A DNA stretch of 64,000 nt from assembly GCA_019352875.1 (NCBI GenBank), contig JAAAFW010000006.1:513743-577742 (forward strand). The letters are read 5' to 3'. Shown in pieces: positions 35,651-42,996 of the stretch. Origin of the DNA: Pedobacter cryoconitis (GTDB taxonomy: Bacteria; Bacteroidota; Bacteroidia; Sphingobacteriales; Sphingobacteriaceae). Under the pieces are notes generated by a model. The model worked only from the letters and a program-made list of their open reading frames with translations. It did no database searches and had not been told where the DNA came from. Both the position numbers and the translations under genes were made by a program. How positions within the stretch are numbered: position 1 is the first letter of the stretch; each line of letters begins with the position of its first letter.

Positions 35651-35989
35651 TTATTGATGGATGTTGAATTTTTGTTTCCCCATCATGAGGTCACCAAACA
35701 GAGCAAAATCGCCTATTAGCGTCCATAAAGGGTATTTAAAAGTAGATGGCTTGTTTTTTTCGAAATAGCGGTGTCCTATAAAAGCGAATACCGAAACTGA
35801 GACAGGCATCAGGGCGAAGAAGATGACTTCGTGAAAAAGCATCGCCGCAACGAATAGTAATGCAGCGAGTCCTACTCCTGTAAAATGAAGAGCCCTGTTT
35901 GTCGCATTCTGATGTTCAGCCAGGTAATAGGGATAGAATTCTTTAAGGGTATTGAATTTTTGAGGTTTGCTTGTGTTGTCTTGAATCAT
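35651..35989 (-). CDS. Mpo1-like (DUF962) small membrane protein
   Basis: The 112-residue protein carries the family signature LKEFYPYYLAEHQNATNRALHFTGVGLA and GDFALFGDLMMGKQKF with two central hydrophobic spans. Yeast Mpo1 is an Fe-dependent dioxygenase in 2-hydroxy fatty acid alpha-oxidation; the conserved His residues are kept here. The start is 1 nt from the end of the HAD gene, so the two are probably co-transcribed. Confidence 0.85.
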   Translation of the reverse strand: MIQDNTSKPQKFNTLKEFYPYYLAEHQNATNRALHFTGVGLAALLFVAAMLFHEVIFFALMPVSVSVFAFIGHRYFEKNKPSTFKYPLWTLIGDFALFGDLMMGKQKFNIHQ

Positions 35990-35990
35990 T

Positions 35991-36629
35991 TTAAAAGTTT
36001 ATTCCATTATTCTTAAGGAAAGAGCCCAGATGTGCTGGCTTCTCTGTCATTAGTAAAGTATGTAATCCGGCAGCTTTCGCACCAACAAGGTGCTGCGGAC
36101 TGTCATCTATAAATAGCGTCTCAGCGGGATCCAGATTGTTCTCCTGTAATACTTGTTGGAATATTTCCACATGAGGCTTACGCAGCTTCATTTCATGAGA
36201 ATAATAGGCCTTTTCAAACAGGTGACTATTGTCCGGCACCTGAAACTCATCCTGCAGATATTGCATAATATAATCAAAATGAATTTGATTTGTATTACTT
36301 AGCAGAAATGTCCTGTAATTTTCTTTCACCTGAAGCAGTACGTCCTGTGTTTTTGGCTCAACTCCTATGAGCAGGCTATTCCATGCGGCATCAATTTCCT
36401 GATCCGAAAGTCCATTTTTTTGTGCTGCAGAGCGAATTCCATCACGAAATTCGGCAGTTGTAATGGCTCCAGTCTCTAAAAGATCAAATAAATTGTTATG
36501 CCCTTTATGCCCGAAAAAGGTATCAACATCTGGTATACCTAATTGTGCCAGAGCATTTTGGGCGATCCTGAAGTCTATTTCAAAGATTACATTCCCATAA
36601 TCGAAAATGATATTTTTAATTTTTTGCAT
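35991..36629 (-). CDS. HAD-superfamily phosphatase (YihX/glucose-1-phosphatase-like)
   Basis: The start at 36629 gives MQKIKNIIFDYGNVIFE, placing the HAD motif I (FDYGNV) at the N-terminus as usual; the longer frame to 36677 runs to the tRNA. Motif II is LLSNTNQIH, motif III the Lys in LRKPHVEIF, and motif IV IDDSPQHLVGAKAAGL. It probably dephosphorylates a small sugar phosphate. It is the first gene of a two-gene unit with the Mpo1-like gene and is divergent from the tRNA. Confidence 0.85.
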   Translation of the reverse strand: MQKIKNIIFDYGNVIFEIDFRIAQNALAQLGIPDVDTFFGHKGHNNLFDLLETGAITTAEFRDGIRSAAQKNGLSDQEIDAAWNSLLIGVEPKTQDVLLQVKENYRTFLLSNTNQIHFDYIMQYLQDEFQVPDNSHLFEKAYYSHEMKLRKPHVEIFQQVLQENNLDPAETLFIDDSPQHLVGAKAAGLHTLLMTEKPAHLGSFLKNNGINF

Positions 36630-36694
36630 TAAACTATTTTTAAAATCCGTTACAAATATGTAACATTGCACTCGCAAAATCTAATAGATTTTCG

Positions 36695-36768
36695 GGGCCT
36701 ATAGCTCAGTTGGTTAGAGTAGAAGACTCATAATCTTTTGGTCGCTGGTTCGAGCCCAGCTGGGCCCA
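36695..36768 (+). tRNA. tRNA with anticodon CAT (Met, or Ile2 read with lysidine)
   Basis: The cloverleaf closes fully. The acceptor is GGGCCTA/TGGGCCC, the D stem GCTC/GAGT, the anticodon stem GAAGA/TCTTT with loop CTCATAA, and the T stem GCTGG/CCAGC around TTCGAGC. No CCA is encoded. The C4-G69 and C5-G68 pairs are positions used by TilS to recognise tRNA-Ile2, so lysidine-modified Ile2 is a real alternative to elongator Met. The acceptor does not have the C1-A72 mismatch of initiator tRNA. Confidence 0.93.
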
Positions 36769-36774
36769 CTGCTT

Positions 36775-36812
36775 AAAAAGCCGTTTTTCGATAAGAAGAA
36801 CGGCTTTTTTTG
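36775..36812 (+). terminator. Terminator of the tRNA gene
   Basis: AAAAAGCCGTT pairs with AACGGCTTTTT around a 13-nt loop, followed by T7. It begins 7 nt after the tRNA 3' end. Confidence 0.85.
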
Positions 36813-36942
36813 TTTTTGATTATCGGCTACGACTTTAACGTTAATTAGATACATCCCGAACAGAGCGTGAAAGCATTAATTTAGAATACTCTTTTACATT
36901 TTGCCATACATGGATTTAAATATATCAGATATTCAAAACTCG

Positions 36943-37437
36943 TTAGTCAATTGTTTTTAATACATAAATATTAATTGGATACAGATATAAAATAGGAATA
37001 TCTTCTCTCAATTTTTTATAGTAAAAAAGTGCTGAAATATCCTTTACAACTGAGTTCATTTCCAAACTTCTACTAGGTGTATTAGATCCAGAAACTATAA
37101 TAGAGAAAGGAATTATCATTTTTACTTTGCGAAGCCTACCTTTGATTTTTTCAAAATCATATGATCTAAGGAGGCTGTCCAATCCCAGTATTTTATCGGA
37201 GATACTCGGATTGCTGGATTGTATTAATCTTTGGTTTGATTTAGATCCATCTATAATAATTTGGACATTAAAAATGTAGTGAGCTAATGAGTCCTTAAAT
37301 GAACTCCTGAAATCCAAACTCGATATTACTTTAGCGAGGTGTAGATAATTTTTATCTGGTTCTTCTAACTTTTGAGCAGTAGCGACACATGCAAGCTGAG
37401 TAAGTACTAGTGTGAATAAAATTTTAATTAATCGCAT
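36943..37437 (-). CDS. Secreted protein of unknown function
   Basis: This 164-residue protein has a clear signal peptide (MRLIKILFTLVLTQLACVATAQ) and a mixed alpha/beta mature part (FNVQIIIDGSKSNQRLIQSS, KVKMIIPFSIIVSGSN). No family is recognised. Its start overlaps the end of the broken metalloprotease gene by 10 nt, so the pair was translationally coupled; it may be an accessory or immunity-like partner of that protease. It belongs to the accessory block next to the tRNA. Confidence 0.6.
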   Translation of the reverse strand: MRLIKILFTLVLTQLACVATAQKLEEPDKNYLHLAKVISSLDFRSSFKDSLAHYIFNVQIIIDGSKSNQRLIQSSNPSISDKILGLDSLLRSYDFEKIKGRLRKVKMIIPFSIIVSGSNTPSRSLEMNSVVKDISALFYYKKLREDIPILYLYPINIYVLKTID

Positions 37438-37742
37438 TTATGTCCTCCTAATGATATTAAGTGTGCGACGCCAAGTCGCTGTACTTCATTTTTATCTACT
37501 ATCGTTCCCTGGAAATTAAACTCATTAACATTTTGAAAAGCTGCTGTTCCTGACAGTCCTCTCCAGGCTATGCTTGCCGCCTCCGAGTAAGGTATATTAT
37601 ATAATCCAGACACGAACTCTGCAATTGGCCTGACGTATTTATTTGCCATTGTCTCATGATCCATTCCATTAAAGGCTTCATCACCTCCTGTTTCCAATCT
37701 TAATTGTGCATGTATAATTTCATGTGCAATTAAGGTTGCAAT

Positions 37743-38465
37743 TTAAGGTTTACTTGCATCTACCAGATTAGCATCGTTAAATGTTATTGTACCGTCATAC
37801 CAGTAAGTATCATTAAAAGGGGTTAATACTCCACTAATATTCGCGTCTGCCCCATTCTCCAAATTTGGAACATTCTTGAATGTTACATTCGTTGAACTTT
37901 TATGGTTAAATGAGTTTAAAATAGTAGTTATTTTATTATCTATACCGCTATTAATGGCATGGTTTATAATTGCCCTGATGCATGGATCGGTAACACTGTT
38001 TATTATATCAGTTGAAGGAGGAATATAAGTAGTACCACCCCCGCTCGGATCCCAATTATCTTCCGTGTCAACGTCTCCGCCATTTCCTGTGCAAACAATA
38101 CCTATAAGTTGTTCACTTGTACTTAACAGATTGCCGTTTCCGTCATAAGATCTAGTTACTAAATAAGTTGCAATACAACCTCTAGTACTCATTTCAGGTT
38201 GTTTTGTAGACTTACGTTTTCTAATAAAGTTATTGTAATTAATAAGACTTATCGAATTTGAATTATTAATAGGTGCCTTTTCAAAGGATTCCTGATATAT
38301 GTTCTGCATCAATGGTTCTGTCAATATTTCGCCGACTTGTAGGTTTAGAGATATATTGACCAGTTTGCCAATGACCTTATCATTTTTAATATATGCTACT
38401 AGATAAAGTTTGCCATATCTATTTATGGATTTATATAAGTCAGTTTTTACCGGAAAAAAATTCAC
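37743..38465 (-). CDS. Middle fragment of the broken metalloprotease
   Basis: The 240-residue ORF starts with GTG and has no signal peptide. The N-terminal part (GKLYLVAYIKNDKVIGKLVNISL) is a beta-rich domain. After a Pro/Gly/Asp linker, DPCIRAIINHAINSGID and TITFNDANLVDASK lead toward the zinc site, which is lost behind the in-frame TAA. As it stands the product cannot bind zinc. Confidence 0.5.
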   Translation of the reverse strand: MNFFPVKTDLYKSINRYGKLYLVAYIKNDKVIGKLVNISLNLQVGEILTEPLMQNIYQESFEKAPINNSNSISLINYNNFIRKRKSTKQPEMSTRGCIATYLVTRSYDGNGNLLSTSEQLIGIVCTGNGGDVDTEDNWDPSGGGTTYIPPSTDIINSVTDPCIRAIINHAINSGIDNKITTILNSFNHKSSTNVTFKNVPNLENGADANISGVLTPFNDTYWYDGTITFNDANLVDASKP

Positions 38466-38719
38466 GATAATGGAGTCCGAATTTTTAAACGTTTATATTC
38501 TTTCCAATTAACTTCATTAGTCACTGTGAAAACCTGGCCGTTTGGATCTAATACTTCTGTTTTTTGGTTTTCAGTTATTTCATCATACCAATTTTGGATT
38601 TCTGAGCGGCTGGTGTCGAGTTTGATAATTTGGTCCTTCACACATGCGGTTTGAACAAGGATAAAAAGCGGGAGGATTAGTAAGGATAGTTTGTGCTTTA
38701 ATTTTTTTTCAAGAAACAT
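38462..38719 (-). CDS. N-terminal fragment: lipoprotein-type signal and head of the broken metalloprotease
   Basis: This 85-residue ORF has a signal sequence with a loose lipobox (ILVQTAC) and a helical mature part (SRSEIQNWYDEI). The stop TGA overlaps the GTG start of the next ORF. It could be an independent small lipoprotein, but the following ORF lacks any export signal, so I consider it the detached N-terminus of the same ancestral protein. Confidence 0.5.
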   Translation of the reverse strand: MFLEKKLKHKLSLLILPLFILVQTACVKDQIIKLDTSRSEIQNWYDEITENQKTEVLDPNGQVFTVTNEVNWKEYKRLKIRTPLS

Positions 38720-38968
38720 TTTTTTTAAATGATATTAGCTGGTAAGCTCGAAACTTACTTCAAATAACTCTATAGCCCGAAAAATTACATTAAACCTGAT
38801 ATTTGGCATGTGAACTTATTATTGTTAAACTTAGTAAAAAGCAAATCTTGCCACCTATTTGTAATCTAACGTATAAAACAGGTATAAACAATAAAAATAA
38901 ATTATTTATCAATTTATTTTTATTGTTTATCAATAAATGTTTATGTTTGTGGAATAAAAAATATAGAT

Positions 38969-39514
38969 ATGATTATGTCTTCAAAAACAGCTAAAATATT
39001 AAAGGCAACTTACGTGTTATTTTACCTTGCATTCATTGCCTTATGCATTCTTACGGGAAGTCTTTTATTTAATTACTTTTACTCACAATTTATAAATCCG
39101 ATTGCCGCATTTAATCTTAATCAGGGTCTGAATCTCGCTGATTTGATGAGCAAAGATCCCGCTAACTTTCATTTGCTAATGTGGTTGTTGATTTTAATTG
39201 CAGCAACTAAAGCCCTGATGTTTTATTTCATTATTAAAATTCCATATACACTCAATATTTCGCAGCCATTTACGGCAGATATATCCCAAAAGATATTACA
39301 CGCCTGTTATGCAGCATTCGGGTCAAGTGTTTTATTGGCTGCTGCTTCAAAATTAAGCGAACGTATTACCGGACGGGGAATAACATTAGTGAAAATTGAA
39401 AATCTTGTGAGCGGGGGGGGAGAATTTTTGATGATGGCATGTATCCTGTTTTTTGTTGCCTATATATTTAAACGAGGCATTGAAATTCAAACCGAGAATG
39501 ATTTAACCATTTAG
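38969..39514 (+). CDS. DUF2975 membrane protein
   Basis: The 181-residue protein has four hydrophobic spans (LFYLAFIALCILTGSLLF, LLMWLLILIAATKALMFYFII, the region near SVLLAAASK, and FLMMACILFFVAYIF), as is usual for DUF2975. ATG at 38975 is an alternative start. It is followed after 3 nt by a small HTH gene, and this pair is a conserved arrangement. It may act as a membrane-embedded partner that controls the HTH protein (inference). Confidence 0.8.
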   Translation: MIMSSKTAKILKATYVLFYLAFIALCILTGSLLFNYFYSQFINPIAAFNLNQGLNLADLMSKDPANFHLLMWLLILIAATKALMFYFIIKIPYTLNISQPFTADISQKILHACYAAFGSSVLLAAASKLSERITGRGITLVKIENLVSGGGEFLMMACILFFVAYIFKRGIEIQTENDLTI

Positions 39515-39517
39515 TCT

Positions 39518-39730
39518 ATGCCTATAATAGTAAATTTAGATGTTATGATGGCCAGGCGAAAGATGTCCTTAAATGAGCTATCTGAAAAGGTTGATGTAAC
39601 GCTTTCAAATTTGTCCATTTTAAAAACTGGTAAAGCAAAAGCCATTCGATTCAGTACGTTAGAAGCGATCTGCAAAGCGTTGGATTGTCAACCAGCAGAC
39701 ATTCTGGAATATCGACCTGACCCAGCTTAA
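39518..39730 (+). CDS. Small Cro/CI-type HTH regulator (YozG-like)
   Basis: A 70-residue protein consisting of one HTH_26/XRE domain: MARRKMSLNELSEKVDVTLSNLSILKTGKAKAIRFSTLEAICKALDCQPADILEY. It lies 3 nt downstream of the DUF2975 gene, the standard partner. It probably binds its own promoter as a dimer. Confidence 0.88.
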   Translation: MPIIVNLDVMMARRKMSLNELSEKVDVTLSNLSILKTGKAKAIRFSTLEAICKALDCQPADILEYRPDPA

Positions 39731-40253
39731 TTATCATGTTATATTTTGAATAATTTCTATTTAAAAATTTTTAAATAGCCAATATTCTACTGCCCGAATT
39801 TAATTCTCATTTCTCCATGTAGAAATAAATAATTACCTATATGAAATGCCATGCTATATTCTTTTATGGGAACATTCAAATTACAGTCTAATTATGCATA
39901 AAGGAAGATTATTAAACATCTGATGACGCGGCTCCACTTTATCTCGACAAACGTGTAAAGTTTCAGTGTTTTGGAAATTTTAACTACCGATCAAGTGGGA
40001 GGAAGCATTCAGAACGCTTGACGACCCTAAAGTTATTCAATTGATTTATCCTACAACAGATTTACATCCGTCTTTTAAAATAGATTTGAAGAAGTCGCCA
40101 CATTTACAGTTTCTGGATACTGGCTTGGTTATTTATTCTCTTGGCATCCAATCGGAAGTATTAGTTATGGATGACTTGAATACCACATACAAAGGTGCCT
40201 CTATGCCTCTTTGATGCTGGAATATTAGCAAAATTTATTGCTGTAAGAGTCTA
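39731..40253 (+). other. 523-nt region without intact gene, holding an ATPase fossil
   Basis: The first ~190 nt are AT-rich with no recognisable element. From about 39922 the DNA translates, across a frameshift, into the C-terminus of a DUF4143 ATPase. The last 40 nt lie before the end of the convergent AraC gene. Confidence 0.6.
39922..40214 (+). pseudogene. Fossil of an AAA/DUF4143 ATPase C-terminus
   Basis: Frame 1 from 39922 reads DDAAPLYLDKRVKFQCFGNFNYRSS. After a shift near 39998 another frame reads WEEAFRTLDDPKVIQLIYPTTDL, then SPHLQFLDTGLVIYSLGIQSE and DDLNTTYKGA before a stop at 40212. The LDTGL and L-G-I-Q-x-E segments are typical of the DUF4143 domain that follows an AAA+ module in orphan ATPases of Bacteroidota. 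The N-terminal ATPase part is missing, so this is a decayed remnant. Confidence 0.6.
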
Positions 40254-41171
40254 TCAGTTAAATGAAGTCCGAAACTCCAAAGGGGTTAAATTGGTTTTGC
40301 TCTTAAATAATTTGCTAAAAGATTGGGAATGTTCAAACCCCAGTTCATATGCAATTTCGTTAACGGTTAATTCCGTGGAACTCAACTTTTCTTTAGCTTT
40401 CTCAATAAGTTTTCCATGGATATATTGCTGTGCATTTTGACCAATTAATGAACGCAATACATCACTTAAATAACCCGGGGAAATATTTAGTTTTTCAGAA
40501 ACATACTGAACTGATGGAACTCCCATGTCAAGCGCTCTTTCCTGATTAAAATATTCATCCAGAATCGTCTCCGTTTTATGAAGAATATCCTTGTTGGTAA
40601 TTTTTCGGGTAATGAATTGTCTTTTATAAAAACGATTAGCATAGTTCAATAGTAAATCTATTTGCGAAAGCATCACTTCTTGGCTAAGTTCATCTATTCT
40701 TTCATTCAATTCTTCCTCCATTATATGAAATATCGCAAGAATAATTTCTTTTTCCTTTTCTGACAGGTGCAAGGCCTCGTTTGCTGAATAAGAAAAGAAG
40801 CCATACTGTTTTATTTTTTTTGATAATTGAGAACCAAAAAGATAATCTGGATGGATTAAAAACACAAACCATTCGGCACTTCCACTGTATTCGGTCGATC
40901 CTACAACTTGGTTAGGAGCCAGAAACATCATACTACCTTCATCGAAATCGTAATAATCCTGTCCATATCTCATTCTGCCTTTGTTTTTCAAAACAAATGT
41001 GATTTTATAGAAATCCAACATACCGTAAGAGGGCAACTGAATTTCATCAGCATTTCCCACTCTATCAACATGAGTAAGGCTAATCAAAGGATGTTTGGGT
41101 TTCGGTAATCCGCAAGCTTCATGGATCTCGTTGATTGATTTTAACCGACCAACATTTTGTTGCTTTTTCAT
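40254..41171 (-). CDS. AraC-family regulator with cupin-type sensor domain
   Basis: The 305-residue protein has an N-terminal cupin-like half (YKITFVLKNKGRMRYGQDYYDFDEGSMMFLAPNQ) and a C-terminal HTH_18 with VSEKLNISPGYLSDVLRSLIGQNAQQYI and VNEIAYELGFEHSQSFSKLFKSKTNLTPLEFR. It lies downstream of an SDR gene on the same strand, separated by a terminator. The SDR is the likely regulatory target by the common Bacteroidota arrangement. Confidence 0.85.
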   Translation of the reverse strand: MKKQQNVGRLKSINEIHEACGLPKPKHPLISLTHVDRVGNADEIQLPSYGMLDFYKITFVLKNKGRMRYGQDYYDFDEGSMMFLAPNQVVGSTEYSGSAEWFVFLIHPDYLFGSQLSKKIKQYGFFSYSANEALHLSEKEKEIILAIFHIMEEELNERIDELSQEVMLSQIDLLLNYANRFYKRQFITRKITNKDILHKTETILDEYFNQERALDMGVPSVQYVSEKLNISPGYLSDVLRSLIGQNAQQYIHGKLIEKAKEKLSSTELTVNEIAYELGFEHSQSFSKLFKSKTNLTPLEFRTSFN

Positions 41172-41189
41172 CTTATAAATTTACGCATA

Positions 41190-41224
41190 AAAAAACCTAA
41201 GAGGCTGAATGTCCTCCTAGGTTT
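41190..41224 (-). terminator. Intrinsic terminator of the SDR gene
   Basis: AAACCTA pairs with TAGGTTT, with AGG/CCT inside. On the minus strand a T7 tract follows. It sits between the SDR stop and the AraC start. Confidence 0.75.
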
Positions 41225-41243
41225 ATATACTCGGTTAAATAAA

Positions 41244-42002
41244 CTACCAAGGATAAACTTCCTGATTGGGTCCCGTAAATTGTCCAGTAACACTGCTTTC
41301 ATCTAACGCAATACGAATGGGTTCTTTTGCGCCTTCCTCTACGGTGTCCGTGCCTTGAAAATTATTCAGTGCCGTGGCTGTATATCCTGGACTTACTGCA
41401 TTCACTCTAATATTGGCAGGTTCTAGTTCTATAGCGAACGCAACAGTAATCGCATTTAATGCCGTTTTGGAAGCTCCATAGACCACATCATAACCAAATC
41501 TAAAAGGAAATTCGGGATTTGAATTCAAGGTAAGCGACCCTAATCCGCTTGACACGTTAACAATATGAGCATTCTTTGCATTTTTTAACAATGGAATAAA
41601 TGCTTGTGTAATCGCGACCACACCAAATACGTTGGTTTCCCAAACTGTATGCATTTCATCAAGTGAGGCGATACTAGCTCTGTTGCTAGCCACGACCTCC
41701 TCTACAGTGCGCCCAGGCTTACCAGCGTGAGATATACCCGCATTATTGACCAATAAGTCAAGTCTTCCAAATTTTTGCTGTATTTCTTTCGTAGCAGCAG
41801 TAATGGTGTTCTGTTTTGTGACATCCAGTTCGATGGCAATTGCATTTTCACCAAATTGTGAAGCCGCCTCTTTTCCTTTATCAAGATCTCTTGCGCCTAC
41901 AAAGACGATATAATTGTTTTCTATTAAAGCTTTAGCGATTTGAAAACCAACTCCAGTATTCGCTCCCGTTACGAGAGCAATTTTGTTTTTTTCTGATTGC
42001 AT
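41244..42002 (-). CDS. Short-chain dehydrogenase/reductase
   Basis: This classical 252-residue SDR has TGANTGVG (NAD(P) binding), NNAG at about residue 87, a catalytic Ser in VSSGLG and YGASK (Tyr/Lys). An Arg at the end of the second strand (GARDLDKGKE) suggests NADPH preference. The substrate is unknown. It lies next to an AraC regulator; such SDR/AraC pairs in Bacteroidota often handle reactive carbonyls. Confidence 0.88.
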   Translation of the reverse strand: MQSEKNKIALVTGANTGVGFQIAKALIENNYIVFVGARDLDKGKEAASQFGENAIAIELDVTKQNTITAATKEIQQKFGRLDLLVNNAGISHAGKPGRTVEEVVASNRASIASLDEMHTVWETNVFGVVAITQAFIPLLKNAKNAHIVNVSSGLGSLTLNSNPEFPFRFGYDVVYGASKTALNAITVAFAIELEPANIRVNAVSPGYTATALNNFQGTDTVEEGAKEPIRIALDESSVTGQFTGPNQEVYPW

Positions 42003-42224
42003 AATTCGTTTTTTTTTTGATACAACAAATCTCGGATGCTAATAGTTACTCTTTGTAGTAGAATTGGGATTTTTTGTAGCCAAAACGAGGATATATTCAA
42101 TTTATACCATTCAGCTATTTTTCTCCGGGAAACTATAAGTATGCGACAGATTTCTGGAGAAACAATTTGATGTCTGGAATTGCAATTAGGATAGTAAATG
42201 AGAATAGTGCCTTTAAATAGTTAA

Positions 42225-42995
42225 TCACATTAGCGTTCGAAAATTGATGCTCAACAAAGATTTTATGGCACTTTTTCTTTGTTTGGATATTGGGACCTTT
42301 CTGGCGATGGGGTTCATGATCAGATATCCGGAATCTTCATTACGGATGCTGCCGATGTGTATTTTATTGACCAGATGCGATTGATGGCATCGGATAAACC
42401 CATATGGTGCCAACAATTCTTCATATTCGTACAGAGGTTTGGATATTACATATTCAGCCCCATTGGTCAGATAAAAAGTTGTGTAATTGTTGGAAGATTC
42501 ACAGCTGACAATTTCCTTGACTGGTACCAGGTAGGTTTCTTTTTGAGTCGGCAAAGCGATTTTTTGGCTGTCATCTACTGTCTTTTTATCCAGAAACTGA
42601 AGGAGGTTGTTTAAACGCAGATTTTCTTTTTTAATACTAACGGAACGTTCAATTTTGTTAATGGTACTTTTAAGCTCTGCCACATTAATCGGCTTCAATA
42701 GGTAGTCTAGAGCCGAAAACTTGATTGCCATAATACCATAAGTATCATACGCAGTTACAAATACCACATCGAATTCCGGATTTTTGAGCGATTTTAGAAA
42801 ATCAAAGCCATTCTTTCCAGGCATTTCAATATCAAGAAAAAGCACATCCGGCTGGAGTGAAAGGACAGCTGTTCTCGCTTCATCTGCGCTTGTTGCACTT
42901 GCTATTACCTCGATCTGTGGACAGTGACGGGTAAGCAATGCTTTTAAGTTGCTGATGTTGATGAGTTCATCGTCGATTATGATAGCGCTGATCAT
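42225..42995 (-). CDS. LytTR-family response regulator
   Basis: The N-terminal receiver domain has the phospho-acceptor Asp in DVLFLDIEMPGKNGFDFL, the Thr/Lys pair FVTAYD and LLKPI. The C-terminal LytTR DNA-binding domain (ETYLVPVKEIVSCESSNNYTTFYL, FIRCHQSHLVN) occupies residues about 145-250. The cognate kinase gene ends 1 nt upstream. LytTR proteins bind paired imperfect direct repeats; no site was identified. Confidence 0.93.
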   Translation of the reverse strand: MISAIIIDDELINISNLKALLTRHCPQIEVIASATSADEARTAVLSLQPDVLFLDIEMPGKNGFDFLKSLKNPEFDVVFVTAYDTYGIMAIKFSALDYLLKPINVAELKSTINKIERSVSIKKENLRLNNLLQFLDKKTVDDSQKIALPTQKETYLVPVKEIVSCESSNNYTTFYLTNGAEYVISKPLYEYEELLAPYGFIRCHQSHLVNKIHIGSIRNEDSGYLIMNPIARKVPISKQRKSAIKSLLSINFRTLM

Positions 42996-42996
42996 T

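Larger units (their letters stand above)
37428..38719 (-). pseudogene. Broken secreted zinc metalloprotease (SprT-like, HEIIH), with in-frame stop and probable frameshift
   Basis: Three pieces in order encode one protein. 38719-38462 is a lipoprotein-type N-terminus (LVQTAC). 38465-37743 is a middle part ending DASKP and TAA. The third piece, in the same frame right after that TAA, is IATLIAHEIIHAQLRLETGGDEAFN through 37428. The stop at 37745-37743 falls five codons before the HEIIH zinc site, in a stretch where I recall relatives having a Tyr codon. The first junction (GTGA overlap) reads best as a 1-nt frameshift, since joining the frames gives KIR-DSIIVNFFPVKTD and keeps the signal peptide. 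Function before loss: probable secreted peptidase, unknown substrate. Confidence 0.7.

Noticed and set aside
40195..40440. 81-codon plus-strand ORF over the end of the AraC gene
   Set aside because: Most of it is antisense to the conserved HTH region of the AraC gene, and the start lies within the DUF4143 fossil.
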